Below, in pieces: positions 1 to 9,640 of a DNA stretch of 26,075 bases (its first letter is position 1; every line of letters starts with the position of its first letter). The stretch covers positions 1 through 26,075 of the forward strand of contig LWCA01000481.1 in assembly GCA_001642005.1 (NCBI GenBank), given 5' to 3'. This DNA comes from Intoshia linei. Its lineage: Eukaryota; Orthonectida; Rhopaluridae. The position numbers were made by a program, and so were the translations under genes. The notes below the pieces were generated by a model. That model searched no databases, was not told the DNA's origin, and was given only the letters and a program-made list of their open reading frames with translations.

Positions 1-1776
1 TTTACTCTTTAATTTATCTGTATTTATTTTATCTAAATTCATTCATAAATAGATGACGATCAACATTTAATAATACATATTATAATATTAATATACAAAT
101 TAATGAAATTCACGGTTTTTTTAAATTGAGGCATTCCGTTAATTAGTAAAAACGATTTAACCGATTTCATAACTATGAAATTTACTATTAGAAATATGAT
201 AATAATGTTCAATTATTCAAATTTTGAAGTGCTCAGCTCAGGCAATTATTGTATGCAAAATATAATTAATGCCTACAACACATTTTTGTTATATTTACCA
301 GGGTTGTTCGGGTGCCCAAATTTTATTCCAACATGTAGACCAAACAGCAGAAATTTATAGCAATGAAAATAATAAATGATTATTGATTAATAAATAAACA
401 AAAAAATAATTGTAATTATGAAGTGATAAATAAGTAATTTTAAAGTTTAATAGTTTTGAAATTTGACTGAATAACTACAATAACACAACCGTATGGTAAG
501 TTTCCATGATAGAAAGTTTATAATGTGGATCCGCATATTTAAATATATTTTTTTAAATTCTACAATAATTAAGTATTTAATATTACTTTTATTTGATAGA
601 AAGTTATTACTTCCTTGTACATCTAAAATATAGTTAGTAATAATGTGCATGGACTTGAATCAATTATAATTATTTTTTGTAATCAATTAATTAAAAAATA
701 TTTTTAATGTTAGATATGTTTGTATCATATATTATTTGTATCATATATATTATATATTTGAATTATAGTTTTTATTGAGAAATTGAGAAGTTTTAATAGA
801 TAATTGAGTATAAATGATTATACTATTTGATAAGTGCAGGAGTATTAAATTACATTATGAAAAAATCAAAAAATATTAATACCGTCAGATTTGTGGATAG
901 TGAACATTTAGTTCCGATTTTTTTTAATGTTCACTATAAAAAAATAATGAAAATGACAGTGAAATGAAACATTATTAATCATGAATCTTTTATTTATTTT
1001 CTATATAAGTCAAGTTACTATAGTAATATCAGTTAAGTTCACTATTTGTTTACTATCTAAAGGGTTAACTATTAACAATTCTGACTGTAGTAGATTCTTT
1101 TAGTAAATTAAGTTCTGCTGTTTTCTTGCATTTAAAAAATAGTATCTTATATTGTAAAAACAGTAAACTAATTATTTAATGAAATATATAAAATTTGGCA
1201 AAATAATACAGAGTTGGACTTTTCATTTTTTTGAACATGACATTACCTCTAATGCTCAAAAATTTAATAATCAATTATTTGGTAGTGAAGTAAATGAAAA
1301 ATTTAAATTTTACGTGATATTATTTATCTTAACACTACAGTTTGTAATATATATAATTCTATGTTAATTAACTATTAAACTAATTAACTGAGTTGTAAGA
1401 TTATATTTTCGTATAATGGAAATGTTATAATAAACTAAAATACTAAAAATTCAATAAAAGTGAAGTTATAACATTTTCAACCAGATAATAATATATTGAA
1501 TGCCACCAGAAAAGTAATTCGTATACTACTACAGAAGCTGTAGAAAATAACAATCTGAACTCAACTAACTGTCACTAACTGTAAATAATAATTTAATTAA
1601 AAATGTATTACTTGATTCAAAACTAAAAACCATTATAATAACCGCAAAAAGTTCTTTCTTCATTTCTATTTTTTATAATGTAAATATAAATAAAGTAATA
1701 TACAAATAATACAAATAAAAAAATGTCATAACATTATAATAATTATTTTCGCATACCATGAAGTTAAATATACCAA
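1..1776. other. gene-poor A+T-rich stretch
   Basis: I see no convincing gene here. Open frames are at most about 65 codons, which is what chance gives at this base composition, and none has recognisable motifs or good splice partners. The only structured item I can point to is the hairpin at 897-937. Confidence 0.6.
897..937. repeat. 12-bp perfect inverted repeat (hairpin)
   Basis: The arm ATAGTGAACATT at 897-908 is the exact reverse complement of 926-937, with a 17-nt spacer. It could be a very short palindromic mobile-element remnant or a structured transcript element. No coding sequence is adjacent. Confidence 0.6.
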
Positions 1777-1860
1777 TATGTCAAAATTTCAATTCCAGAA
1801 ATCTAAGCATTGCCGGTGAAAAATAATTTTTAATATATTATCAACTAATATTTTTCAAAT
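1777..1860 (-). repeat. Rep-family fragment, interrupted by a pogo-like insertion
   Basis: The reverse complement matches the first monomer of the Rep family, including the stretch around the 'aatgcgtagatttctgg'-type segment and the following 'gttgaaattttg'. The match stops abruptly at 1860, where a pogo-like terminal repeat begins after a TA. The transposon end therefore appears to have landed inside an older Rep copy. Confidence 0.55.
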
Positions 1861-1861
1861 A

Positions 1862-1940
1862 CAGTGTGGCCTCTCAATACCGACAATTTTGGTATTTCAA
1901 TATTTATAGGGGTATTGAGAGTATATCGTTATAGGAACAT
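1862..1940 (+). mobile_element. pogo/Tigger-like terminal fragment (CTCTCAATACCG family)
   Basis: It starts CAGTGTGGCCTCTCAATACC right after a TA. About 60 bp match the inverted terminal repeat of the element ending at 22074, including the segments 'ttggtatttcaatattta' and 'tattgagagtata'. CAGT termini next to TA are typical of pogo/Tigger elements. No matching right end was found nearby, so it is probably truncated. Confidence 0.6.
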
Positions 1941-2447
1941 TATAGGAACATTTATTAAAAATAGCTGACGTCATTTAAGCTCTTGAAGACGATGTGTATG
2001 TTGCAAACCTATTGTGATTAAATTCTTTAAAACTATCGTGATTTCTTGAATTTTACTATAATTAGAGGTTGTAATTTATGAGATCTATTCATATTTGTAC
2101 ATAACAAAATGGATACTTTGTCTTATATAATTTTATGACCTTTATATAATTATAAATAGCATAAATTCCATAAAAAATAAAATTATAAAAACCTATTTTG
2201 TTATTTTCAGTGTGATGATATATGTTCAGTACCAAATTAGTAAATACTTAAAATTACTAATTATATATTAATAATTAACCGAATCTTCACTTTATAAACA
2301 TATTTTAGTTGTATTTTACCAAAATTTCAAAGGATTGTAATAAATATAAAAATGATATTAACAAAGTTGTTTTATTTTCGTTGTTTAGTTTCTATTGAAA
2401 TTTTATTCAAAATGTTTAGTAAATGAGAATTTAAAATTTAAAAATTG

Positions 2448-3213
2448 CGTAGCAATGAAAATAATAAATCAATGAAATGCAAAAAAAAAAATCAGTATGA
2501 AAAGCAATGAAATGTGTGGACGTACAATGCACATTTTTTTTGAAATTGTAGGATCAATATTTACATTTTAATTTTTATTTTAATCGAAATATTTGAAAAA
2601 TCTGGTTGATAATATATTAAAAATTATTTTTCACCAGGAATGCGTAGATTTCTGGGGTTGAAATTTTGTATTTATATCAACTGGAATAAGCTCTATCAGA
2701 ATAATTTTTTTTTAATTTTCGGACCGTTAATTATTTTACATTTTGTGTTTTAATAAAATATTTCGAAAAAAAAATATATAAATACTAAAATGCTTTTTTG
2801 ACCGTGAAATCGTCATTTAATCGGATTAAATTTTTTTGTGTGTTAACAGGATAAAACTGTAACACCAGTAAATTTTTTGAAATTCTAGGGCTGTTTTAAT
2901 TAAAAAAAGAAGGGTAATTTGGGGTTTTGGCATACAAGATATAATTTTTTTAAATTTAAATTTATATAATGTTTATGATTTTACAATCCGTATCAACGTA
3001 TATTTTATTTTAAATTCTCCAACGCGTTTGATTTTCAAAAAGAGGGACAAATGGGGTTTTTGACCCGTAAGATGTGAAATTGGGAGGTTGGAATTTATTT
3101 TATTAAACGTCCCGGAAAAAACTGTAATTGAAATGTGGACTTTATAAAACTCTAAGACTGGTAGTTATTTCAATAAAGTAGAACACACACACACAAACAA
3201 AAATCGCGTAGCA
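2448..3213 (+). repeat. Rep-A: long interspersed repeat, near full length
   Basis: This copy is bounded by the same 8-mer, GCGTAGCA, at both ends in direct orientation (2448-2455 and 3206-3213). Inside are about five degenerate monomers, each containing a variant of 'aaattctagggctgttttaatt'. These landmarks fall at about 2550, 2721, 2887, 3021 and 3154, spaced 133-171 bp apart. A CA-rich tract precedes the right end. The 3' CA tract and tail recall LINE/RTE 3' ends, but no coding region is present and I leave the class open. An inverted copy lies at 4740-5467. Confidence 0.75.
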
Positions 3214-3690
3214 TATTATATAAGTTAAGAGTTAAGCAATAAATAAAGAAAAATGTAATTATAAAAATTTGATACATTACTTTTTTTGGATAATTTTAAA
3301 ATATATTAAATGTTATGCTAGGATAATAACCATTTCATAAATCAATGAAAATTAATATTTCTAATGTATAATTTAATCCTAAATTATTAGATAAATATTT
3401 AAGTTAAATAAAATGCGTGCAGAATATTTTGGTATCAAACTAACGTTAGATGTAACATTAATGGATTGAAAAGTAATTAAAATAATGAATGTATTAAACG
3501 TATAATATACATATATCATATAAGTACAAAATACCACAATATATTGACTAACTATATATTTCAATTATGTCAAAGTAAAATATGAAATATATAAAATTAC
3601 TTAAAACAGATAAAATATTTTAAATAAATGTAATGTAGAAGTATTTTTTGAGATTAATCAATTTTAGTTTACAAAAGGAACAGTATTGCA

Positions 3691-4590
3691 ATGTATTTTA
3701 CTGTTTGGTATGTAATTTTGGCAATATCTTACACAATCTTAATTTTGCTAGCGATCTGTTTACTGTTTTTATTATATTTTTACAAAGGAAAAAGATCTAT
3801 GGCATACTACATTGCTATTTATTCCATTTTAGTCATAGCCGGATGTTTCAGATTATGTCAACATGCAATGTATTTAGATAATCAAAGTAGTATAATTACG
3901 GAGTTGATATCTAAATATGTGGTACAATCATGCATATATTTATGTATAGGTATAGAATTTTATGGGTTCATTGGAGTAATATCAAAGAAACATGCCTGTT
4001 ACAAGGTTTTATCTAAACCGGTTGCAATGGTTATTCTAGCGATAAACGTAACACTTAACTTAACATTAATTTTAATTTTATATTTTGGAAATTTGCCTAT
4101 ACATACCAATTATATAATAAAAATAGTTATACATTCTTTAAACTGTTGCTTCGGAATTATTACATGTTTAATAGGGATACAAATATTTTACCTATTTATT
4201 AAGCGCAAAAATCCTACATATGAAATTATTGATTCTACTTATTTGTCAGAAGTTCACTGCAGAAAAATTTCAATATCTATGCATTACATACAAAAATTGC
4301 CACGATTCAAGGATACTTTCAAAATCAATGTGGAAAACCGAATGAATGTGCCATTTTTTGTAAAAATCTTTTTCCTTCAATCTATCTTTATTTTGATTAA
4401 TATTGGTTTTCAGTTCAGTTCCATTGCACAATTGATAAAGTTTCTCAAATCGATGACATTGGATGATAATCAATGTGTATACAATCATCTCTTGTTATAT
4501 GGTGATGTCATTGAAATTATTTTAGGATTCAGTATGATATCTCTTTCTTCTAATGCAATATATTTACGTCATAATGTGAACTTTTATTGA
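3691..4590 (+). CDS. orphan seven-transmembrane protein, paralogue 1
   Basis: A single uninterrupted exon encodes 299 residues. About seven hydrophobic segments are visible: near residues 6-31, 38-61, 73-96, 109-132, 141-169, 221-248 and 265-291. The basic motif KGKRS (32-36) follows TM1, IFYLF plus KRK (165-173) ends TM5, and a hydrophilic loop (170-220) contains DTF (208-210) and a PFFVK block (221-225) before TM6. Basic loops after TM1, TM3 and TM5 put the N-terminus outside and the C-terminus inside, as in GPCRs, but no DRY or NPxxY motif is seen. The two downstream paralogues share every one of these landmarks. This copy is the most divergent: it lacks the CxPC element seen in TM5 of the others. 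The ATG is chosen because TM1 follows directly and the paralogues align from here. AATAAA lies 8 bp past the stop. Function is unknown; an orphan or chemoreceptor-like receptor is one possibility. Two inverted Rep copies flank the gene. Confidence 0.85.
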   Translation: MYFTVWYVILAISYTILILLAICLLFLLYFYKGKRSMAYYIAIYSILVIAGCFRLCQHAMYLDNQSSIITELISKYVVQSCIYLCIGIEFYGFIGVISKKHACYKVLSKPVAMVILAINVTLNLTLILILYFGNLPIHTNYIIKIVIHSLNCCFGIITCLIGIQIFYLFIKRKNPTYEIIDSTYLSEVHCRKISISMHYIQKLPRFKDTFKINVENRMNVPFFVKIFFLQSIFILINIGFQFSSIAQLIKFLKSMTLDDNQCVYNHLLLYGDVIEIILGFSMISLSSNAIYLRHNVNFY

Positions 4591-4597
4591 TGTTAAA

Positions 4598-4603
4598 AAT
4601 AAA
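4598..4603 (+). terminator. polyadenylation signal of 7TM paralogue 1
   Basis: AATAAA begins 8 bp after the TGA stop of the 7TM gene, which would imply a very short 3' UTR. In A+T-rich DNA the hexamer is common, so this rests on position only. Confidence 0.45.
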
Positions 4604-4739
4604 CATTATTATGTAATTGACATTATTTAACTGCCCATGTTGTAAATCAGGGTTCTGAAACTTTTTGTAGACATTTTATTAACCGCCCACTAGTAAAATT
4701 AAATATTTAGTTTTGTTCAGTTATTTTTAGTATATAATA

Positions 4740-5467
4740 TGCTATGCAATATTTTTTTGTGTGTGTGGTAAAGTTTATTTTAATAACTACAAATCTTAAA
4801 ATCTTATAAATTCCACATTCTTACAGTTTTTTTTGGGGTGTTAGAAAAATAAATTTTAACCTCCCAAACTCACATCTTACAAGTGAAAAAGCCCATTGTC
4901 CTTTTTTTGAAAATCAAAACATATTCGAGAATTTAAAAAAATATATTCTCCGATACCGATTTTATAATCATAAATATTATCATAAATTTAAATTTCAAAA
5001 TCTTCAGGGCCAAAACCACAAATTTTTTTTTAATGAAAACAGCCCTATAATTTAAAAAAATTTACAGGTTCTACAGTTGTATCCTGTTAACACACACAGT
5101 AAATTTCAATCCGAATAAGTGACAACTTCACAGTCAAAAAAACATTTTAGTATTCATATATTTTTTTTCGAAATATTTTATTAAAATGAAAAATGAAATA
5201 ATTAACGGTTCAAAAATTAAAAAAAGATTATTCTAATAGATATAAATACAAAATTTCAACACCAGAAAACTACGCATTCCCGATGAAAAATAATTTTTAA
5301 TATATTATCAACCAATATTGTTCAAATATTTCGATTAAAATAAAAATGTAAATATTGATCATACAATTTCAAAAAAAATTTTTTTGAACGTCTACACATT
5401 TCCAATAAAGAAATATAGGTAAAAATCTATATAATTCATTACTTTGGAATTTTTTTCATTGCTACGC
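4740..5467 (-). repeat. Rep-B: near full-length Rep copy, inverted relative to Rep-A
   Basis: Read on the minus strand, this copy begins GCGTAGCA (5467-5460) and ends with a variant GCATAGCA (4747-4740). It carries the same ordered monomer landmarks as Rep-A, such as the 'tatagggctgttttcatt' and 'ttaacaggatacaactgt' variants, and the same (CA)n tract before the end. With Rep-A it brackets 7TM paralogue 1 as a divergent inverted pair. Confidence 0.75.
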
Positions 5468-5574
5468 AATTTTTATTAAGACATTGTTAGTACAAATATT
5501 AAAAATTTACCTTCAATATGTAAAATATTTACTTTGCTGTTTTCTAAAAACATTTTTAAGGTCGATAAATTGAA

Positions 5575-6471
5575 ATGGATTTTCTGGCTGCTTACAATTA
5601 CATATTTTTAATAATAACGACTACAATATGTATATCATCAATTATATTCATGATTATGATAACAATGAAGGGTAAACGTTCGATAGCCTACTACGGTGTC
5701 ATACACATAATGTTATTTTTAATGTCTGGAATTCGAGCTATAAACTATATTATGCATATAATAAACAAAGAAACGTTTACACTTAGTGTTATATCCAGTT
5801 GTTCTGCCACACCATTGCTTATAGTCGCTTCTATATCTCATTTATACGGTATAATTAAAATATTAAATTCAAAATATTATGTTCGAAGATTATTCAGCAA
5901 TTCAGGAGCATTGATAATAGTATTGCTAAACTTATTAAACATTAGTACGGTTATTGTGATAATAACAAATACATCTGATGACACAGTTGCTATGGCCATG
6001 TTATTGATTTGCAATGTAAGTCAAATTATCTTAGGGTTTATTGTGTGTTTGCCGTGTGGATACATTTTCTACTTGTTTAGAAAACGTACAATTGAAAAAT
6101 ATGACATTTTGGATGCTGATTACCTCACAAAGTTAGAAAAGGACGTTCAAACTAAAGCTCCGCTTAGTAGAATAATTTCTTTTATGGATACTTTCAAAAT
6201 TGATGTGAAAAATGAAACAAAAATTCCATTCTTTGTAAAAGCCATATTTGTTCAATGTTTTATCATTTCATCATTTATAGTAGTTAGAATGGTATTTATT
6301 TATTACTTGATAATGTCTCTAAATCACGGAATAACCCATTATAGATCTATTATGCTTAATATAGTTCAATGCCGCAGTGTAATTGAAACTAGCTATGCCG
6401 CCTTACTGTTGTCTTTCTCAATACATTGTTTATATGCAAAAAGGAGAAGCGATAAAACAAGTAAAAGTTAA
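5575..6471 (+). CDS. orphan seven-transmembrane protein, paralogue 2
   Basis: One exon encodes 298 residues with seven hydrophobic segments near 8-31, 37-60, 74-95, 109-131, 138-168, 219-248 and 262-287. Conserved with paralogue 3: KGKRS (32-36), SSCSATP (74-80), SKYYVRRLFSN (99-109), CLPC (158-161), IFYLFRKR (164-171), SFMDTFKI (202-209) and IPFFVK (217-222). Basic loops after TM1, TM3 and TM5 and a basic tail (KRRSDKTSK) predict N-out, C-in topology. The TM5-TM6 loop is about 50 residues and hydrophilic. There is no cleavable signal peptide: TM1 starts within eight residues of the Met. The start is supported by alignment with the paralogues and by a purine at -3 with G at +4. I recognise no family; it could be a lineage-specific GPCR-like receptor. 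A transporter-like role is less likely given the odd TM number and size. Confidence 0.88.
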   Translation: MDFLAAYNYIFLIITTTICISSIIFMIMITMKGKRSIAYYGVIHIMLFLMSGIRAINYIMHIINKETFTLSVISSCSATPLLIVASISHLYGIIKILNSKYYVRRLFSNSGALIIVLLNLLNISTVIVIITNTSDDTVAMAMLLICNVSQIILGFIVCLPCGYIFYLFRKRTIEKYDILDADYLTKLEKDVQTKAPLSRIISFMDTFKIDVKNETKIPFFVKAIFVQCFIISSFIVVRMVFIYYLIMSLNHGITHYRSIMLNIVQCRSVIETSYAALLLSFSIHCLYAKRRSDKTSKS

Positions 6472-6473
6472 AT

Positions 6474-6479
6474 AATAAA
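6474..6479 (+). terminator. polyadenylation signal of 7TM paralogue 2
   Basis: The TAA stop is followed almost immediately by overlapping AATAAA hexamers (6474-6483). As for paralogue 1, the signal is only a few bases past the stop. Confidence 0.4.
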
Positions 6480-6825
6480 TAAATAAATTAATAAATTCTC
6501 TTTTTTAAATAATATAAAATAATTGACGATGGTTATACTGAGTAGCCGATATTAATATTCATCAAACGGAATAATACATATGTAAGATATAAAAAATGAT
6601 GGATAATTTATTTATTGGTTACCTAATTTATTTCTCATATTAGAAATGAATGATTAAACTATTAACCTAAGCAAAGAAAAATTTGAGGATATTTTAAATA
6701 TATTCAAGTTATTAACATATCCTCTCTAAGAATAATGTTTTATAATTGTATTTAAAATTTTTAATTATGCGGGCGTCAAGAGGTTGAATTAAATTGTAGT
6801 GTTGGGATGTAAAAAAATACATTTT

Positions 6826-7350
6826 ATGTTAGACAAGTACAACCATCCTTGCGACGATTTGAAATCTTCAATTTTTAAATTTGAAGAAATTTTCAGAGCA
6901 TAAGATTGTATCATTGGACCGGAAACTGGAACATTATATTTTCTTAGTAGTTCCAACATGTTCATAACTCCTGTTTCAACTATTAGCCTTTGATATGATC
7001 AATCTGTATTTTAAAAAATTTTTTGTATTGTTGTTTTGGATACATTATACAATTCAGCCAACTTTCTTTGAGATGAGTTTTTTTTTAATAGGATTTTGAC
7101 AATTTCATTTTTTTTATCAGTTGTTAATTGTGTTATCAATTGACATCACGTGTAATTTAGTTTATACAAATTTAAATTTATTAACAATTGTAAATGTGTA
7201 ACCATTGACATGTTTTAATTTATATTTTTGGTCAGTTTTCCAAAGAGAAATTTATTTATATTAGTATGAATTTGTTATATTGTCTTAAAAAGTGGTCACT
7301 TTTGAGAGGTGGTCACCCGTTCGAAGTTGTCACTGTTCGAATTTCTACTG
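6826..7350 (-). mobile_element. decayed pogo/Tigger transposon with transposase DNA-binding region
   Basis: The minus strand begins at 7350 with CAGTAGAAATTCG after a TA, a pogo-type end. Downstream, interrupted frames read as a CENP-B-type helix-turn-helix (SQRKLAELYNVSKTTIQ), then 'VSGPMIQ' and 'DFKSSQGWL', the pattern seen in the second DNA-binding domain of Tigger/pogo transposases. Stop codons separate the blocks, and nothing recognisable of the DDE catalytic domain follows. No left terminus was found, so this is a truncated dead copy between the second and third 7TM genes. Confidence 0.8.
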
Positions 7351-7408
7351 TACTAATGTTCTTTTTAGATTTATATTAAAACAGTTACAATTATGTACAT
7401 TGTACATT

Positions 7409-8536
7409 AGGGTGTTAACTTTTTGACCGAATTTTAGAAATTAAAAAAATACAGGCCATACGGTATGAGAAATGCAATAAAAATAACATCTGGGGTGTTT
7501 GTTTTTAATAGTATTACAAAAATATCGGCCTGCTCTGCAATTTAAAAATACCCATAATATTTTGAACTGACTTTTATTATTATTATATTATTTTTTATGA
7601 TTATTATTAAGTTCAAGTCGATTAACGGTGTCATTATCTAATTCACCGTCAATGCATGTAACCGATCTAATTTATGTAGGCATTTGAAAGTATTTATGGT
7701 ACTGTCGTTACTTCACCCCGTAAAGAATCTGAGAAATAGTATAAATAATTTTGTTTAATAGAAGTGGAAAGGTTTCTTTTTAAAAGTAAATTCTATAATA
7801 GAACACCTAACTGAAAAATTGTACATATGATGAAATAAACTTTTTTAAATGTATCATTATGATACAACTTACAACCATACAACTTGAATGGGTCCAACAG
7901 TTACGAATTTGGCTTCCTTAAAATTTCATCAACCTTATCTCCGTGTTATATAATTTCTGTGAGATTTTATATACGGATTACAGTTTTGTCAAAAATGTTG
8001 CTTCTCAAAGATATCTACATGATGCTAACCTATACTTCTATCAACCTCTATTTACGTATTTATTGACGATTCCTTTTATTTTACAGATAGAATATGGAAG
8101 AAATGAAACATTGCAATCTGATTAGAATCAAAATAATTATTATTTTTCATTGAGCTGAATTTCATTATGTGATTTATGTTAATTATATTACGTTTATATT
8201 ATTTTGACACAAAAAAAATTTAGCAATTACTTATGAAATTTTGAATATAAAATAGAGAGAAAAAAATATTTTTTTGTAATTAATTAGACCCATTTTAATT
8301 TTTTCGCAGGCAGGTAAGATTGTTGTCAATAGAAATAACAAATTTTAATAAATAATATAAACATAATGGCAAGGTTACGCACAATGTTATAAATCTTATT
8401 TATGAAAACTATTTCCATTGAGCAGGCCGATGTTTTTTAAAATTTAGGCTTAAAGAATGATACAACCGTTCTTAGAATTTTTTTCTCATCGTGTATAACC
8501 CTGTATTTTTGTTATTAGAAAAAAGTTAACACCCTA
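7409..8536. mobile_element. 1.1-kb element with long imperfect terminal inverted repeats
   Basis: The ends read AGGGTGTTAAC (from 7409) and GTTAACACCCT (to 8536). Inverted similarity extends about 110-130 bp inward on each side and includes the shared 'atcggcctgctc' segment (around 7530 and 8425). The flanks carry ATT on both sides (7406-7408 and 8537-8539), a possible 3-bp target duplication. A 3-bp duplication recalls PIF/Harbinger, but the target is not clearly TWA. The interior has no recognisable transposase, so it is a non-autonomous element of unassigned superfamily. Confidence 0.7.
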
Positions 8537-9184
8537 TTATACATATACGTTATTATTATACATATTACATGTTAAAATCATGTATGTAGCATTCTGGCAA
8601 ATTTTACTTGCTTTATATATTTAGAGTAAATATATTAATTTTGACTTCCAAGTTGGCACTGTTTCATTTTTTCACATTATGGAATTGTTTAATTTCAATA
8701 ATTTCATAATTAAGATCAAATTTCTCTCATCATTCACTCTTAATGGTACAATTTATTGGTTTATAAAAGTGTTTCACAACTTTGTTTTAACGAAATCAAC
8801 ATTCCACGAATTTTTACTTCTTCACACTAATAAAACTGGAAATATTTATAATAAATTTATTAAAATTTGTAAATATCTTACCAACGATATCAACAGTTTT
8901 GAAGTCTGTACTCGAATCGAGTCGGTTCCAATCTTAATTTTAAGAACAAGTAAAAATTGTTTATAAAAACACTCCTAAAATTTAAATTTAAAACTAAAAT
9001 TAACATTATATTAAATCTTAACTTAAACATAAATAATAAATATTTAAATATATTCATAAAAGACCAAATAAAAATAATTAGTATAATTATAATACATGTA
9101 TTTAATAAATTACAATTATGTATTAATACATAATAGTTTTATAAATTCGTTGCTGTAGTGTTATAATTTAATTAAAGTTTATAC
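8537..9184. other. intergenic A+T-rich stretch with one unremarkable open frame
   Basis: A 95-codon plus-strand frame at 8679-8966 is the longest here. It is rich in N, F, I, K and L with no domain, signal peptide or paralogue in the window. At this base composition an open frame of that size is only mildly surprising, so I do not call a gene. On the minus strand the consensus-like donor GGTAAGAT near 8880 has no convincing partner. Confidence 0.5.
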
Positions 9185-9640
9185 AAAATGTTTTGAAAAT
9201 GAAAAAAAATCCGAAGGAATAAATTATATAGATTTTCATCCATATTTCTTTATTGCAAATGAGTAGACGTTCAATGCACATTTTTTTTGAAATTGTAGGA
9301 TCAATATTTACATTTTCAATTTTTATTTTAATCGAAATATTTGAATAATATTAGTTAATAATATATTAAAAATTATTTTTCACCGGGAATGCGTAGATTT
9401 ATGGGATTGAAATTTTGTATTTATATCAACTGGAATAAGCTTTATCAGAATAATTTTTTTTATAATTTTCGGACCGTTAATTATTAACAGGATACAATTG
9501 TACCACCTGTAAATTTTTTGAAATTCTAGGGCTGTTTTCATGAAAAAAAAAATATAATTTGGGTTTTGTCTTTGAATATATATTTTGTTTATATTTAAAT
9601 TTATGATAATATTTATAATTTTAAAATCCGTATAAAGGAA
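9185..9640 (+). repeat. Rep-C: partial Rep copy with internal deletion
   Basis: It starts in the first Rep monomer ('gtagacgttcaatgcaca', then 'attgtaggatcaatatttac') and follows Rep-A closely to the 'ggaccgttaattatt' landmark. It then jumps directly to the 'aacaggatacaattgta' part of the next monomer, so roughly 120 bp are missing. It fades out after the 'attctagggctgttt' landmark and lacks the CA-rich right end. Confidence 0.7.

Noticed and set aside
230-345. Tryptophan-rich minus-strand frame ending in a donor-like GGTAAAT
   Set aside because: No acceptor or start codon opens the frame, and nothing similar occurs elsewhere in the window.
1966-1973. TGACGTCA palindrome (CRE-like site)
   Set aside because: It is a single 8-mer next to transposon debris with no gene nearby, so there is no basis for calling a regulatory element.
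3648-3881. 77-codon plus-strand frame overlapping the start of 7TM paralogue 1
   Set aside because: It is a different frame over the same DNA. The 299-codon frame is supported by two paralogues.
8679-8966. 95-codon plus-strand frame
   Set aside because: Composition is that of random A+T-rich sequence, with no domain, paralogue or splice support. Its length is only borderline unusual at this base composition.
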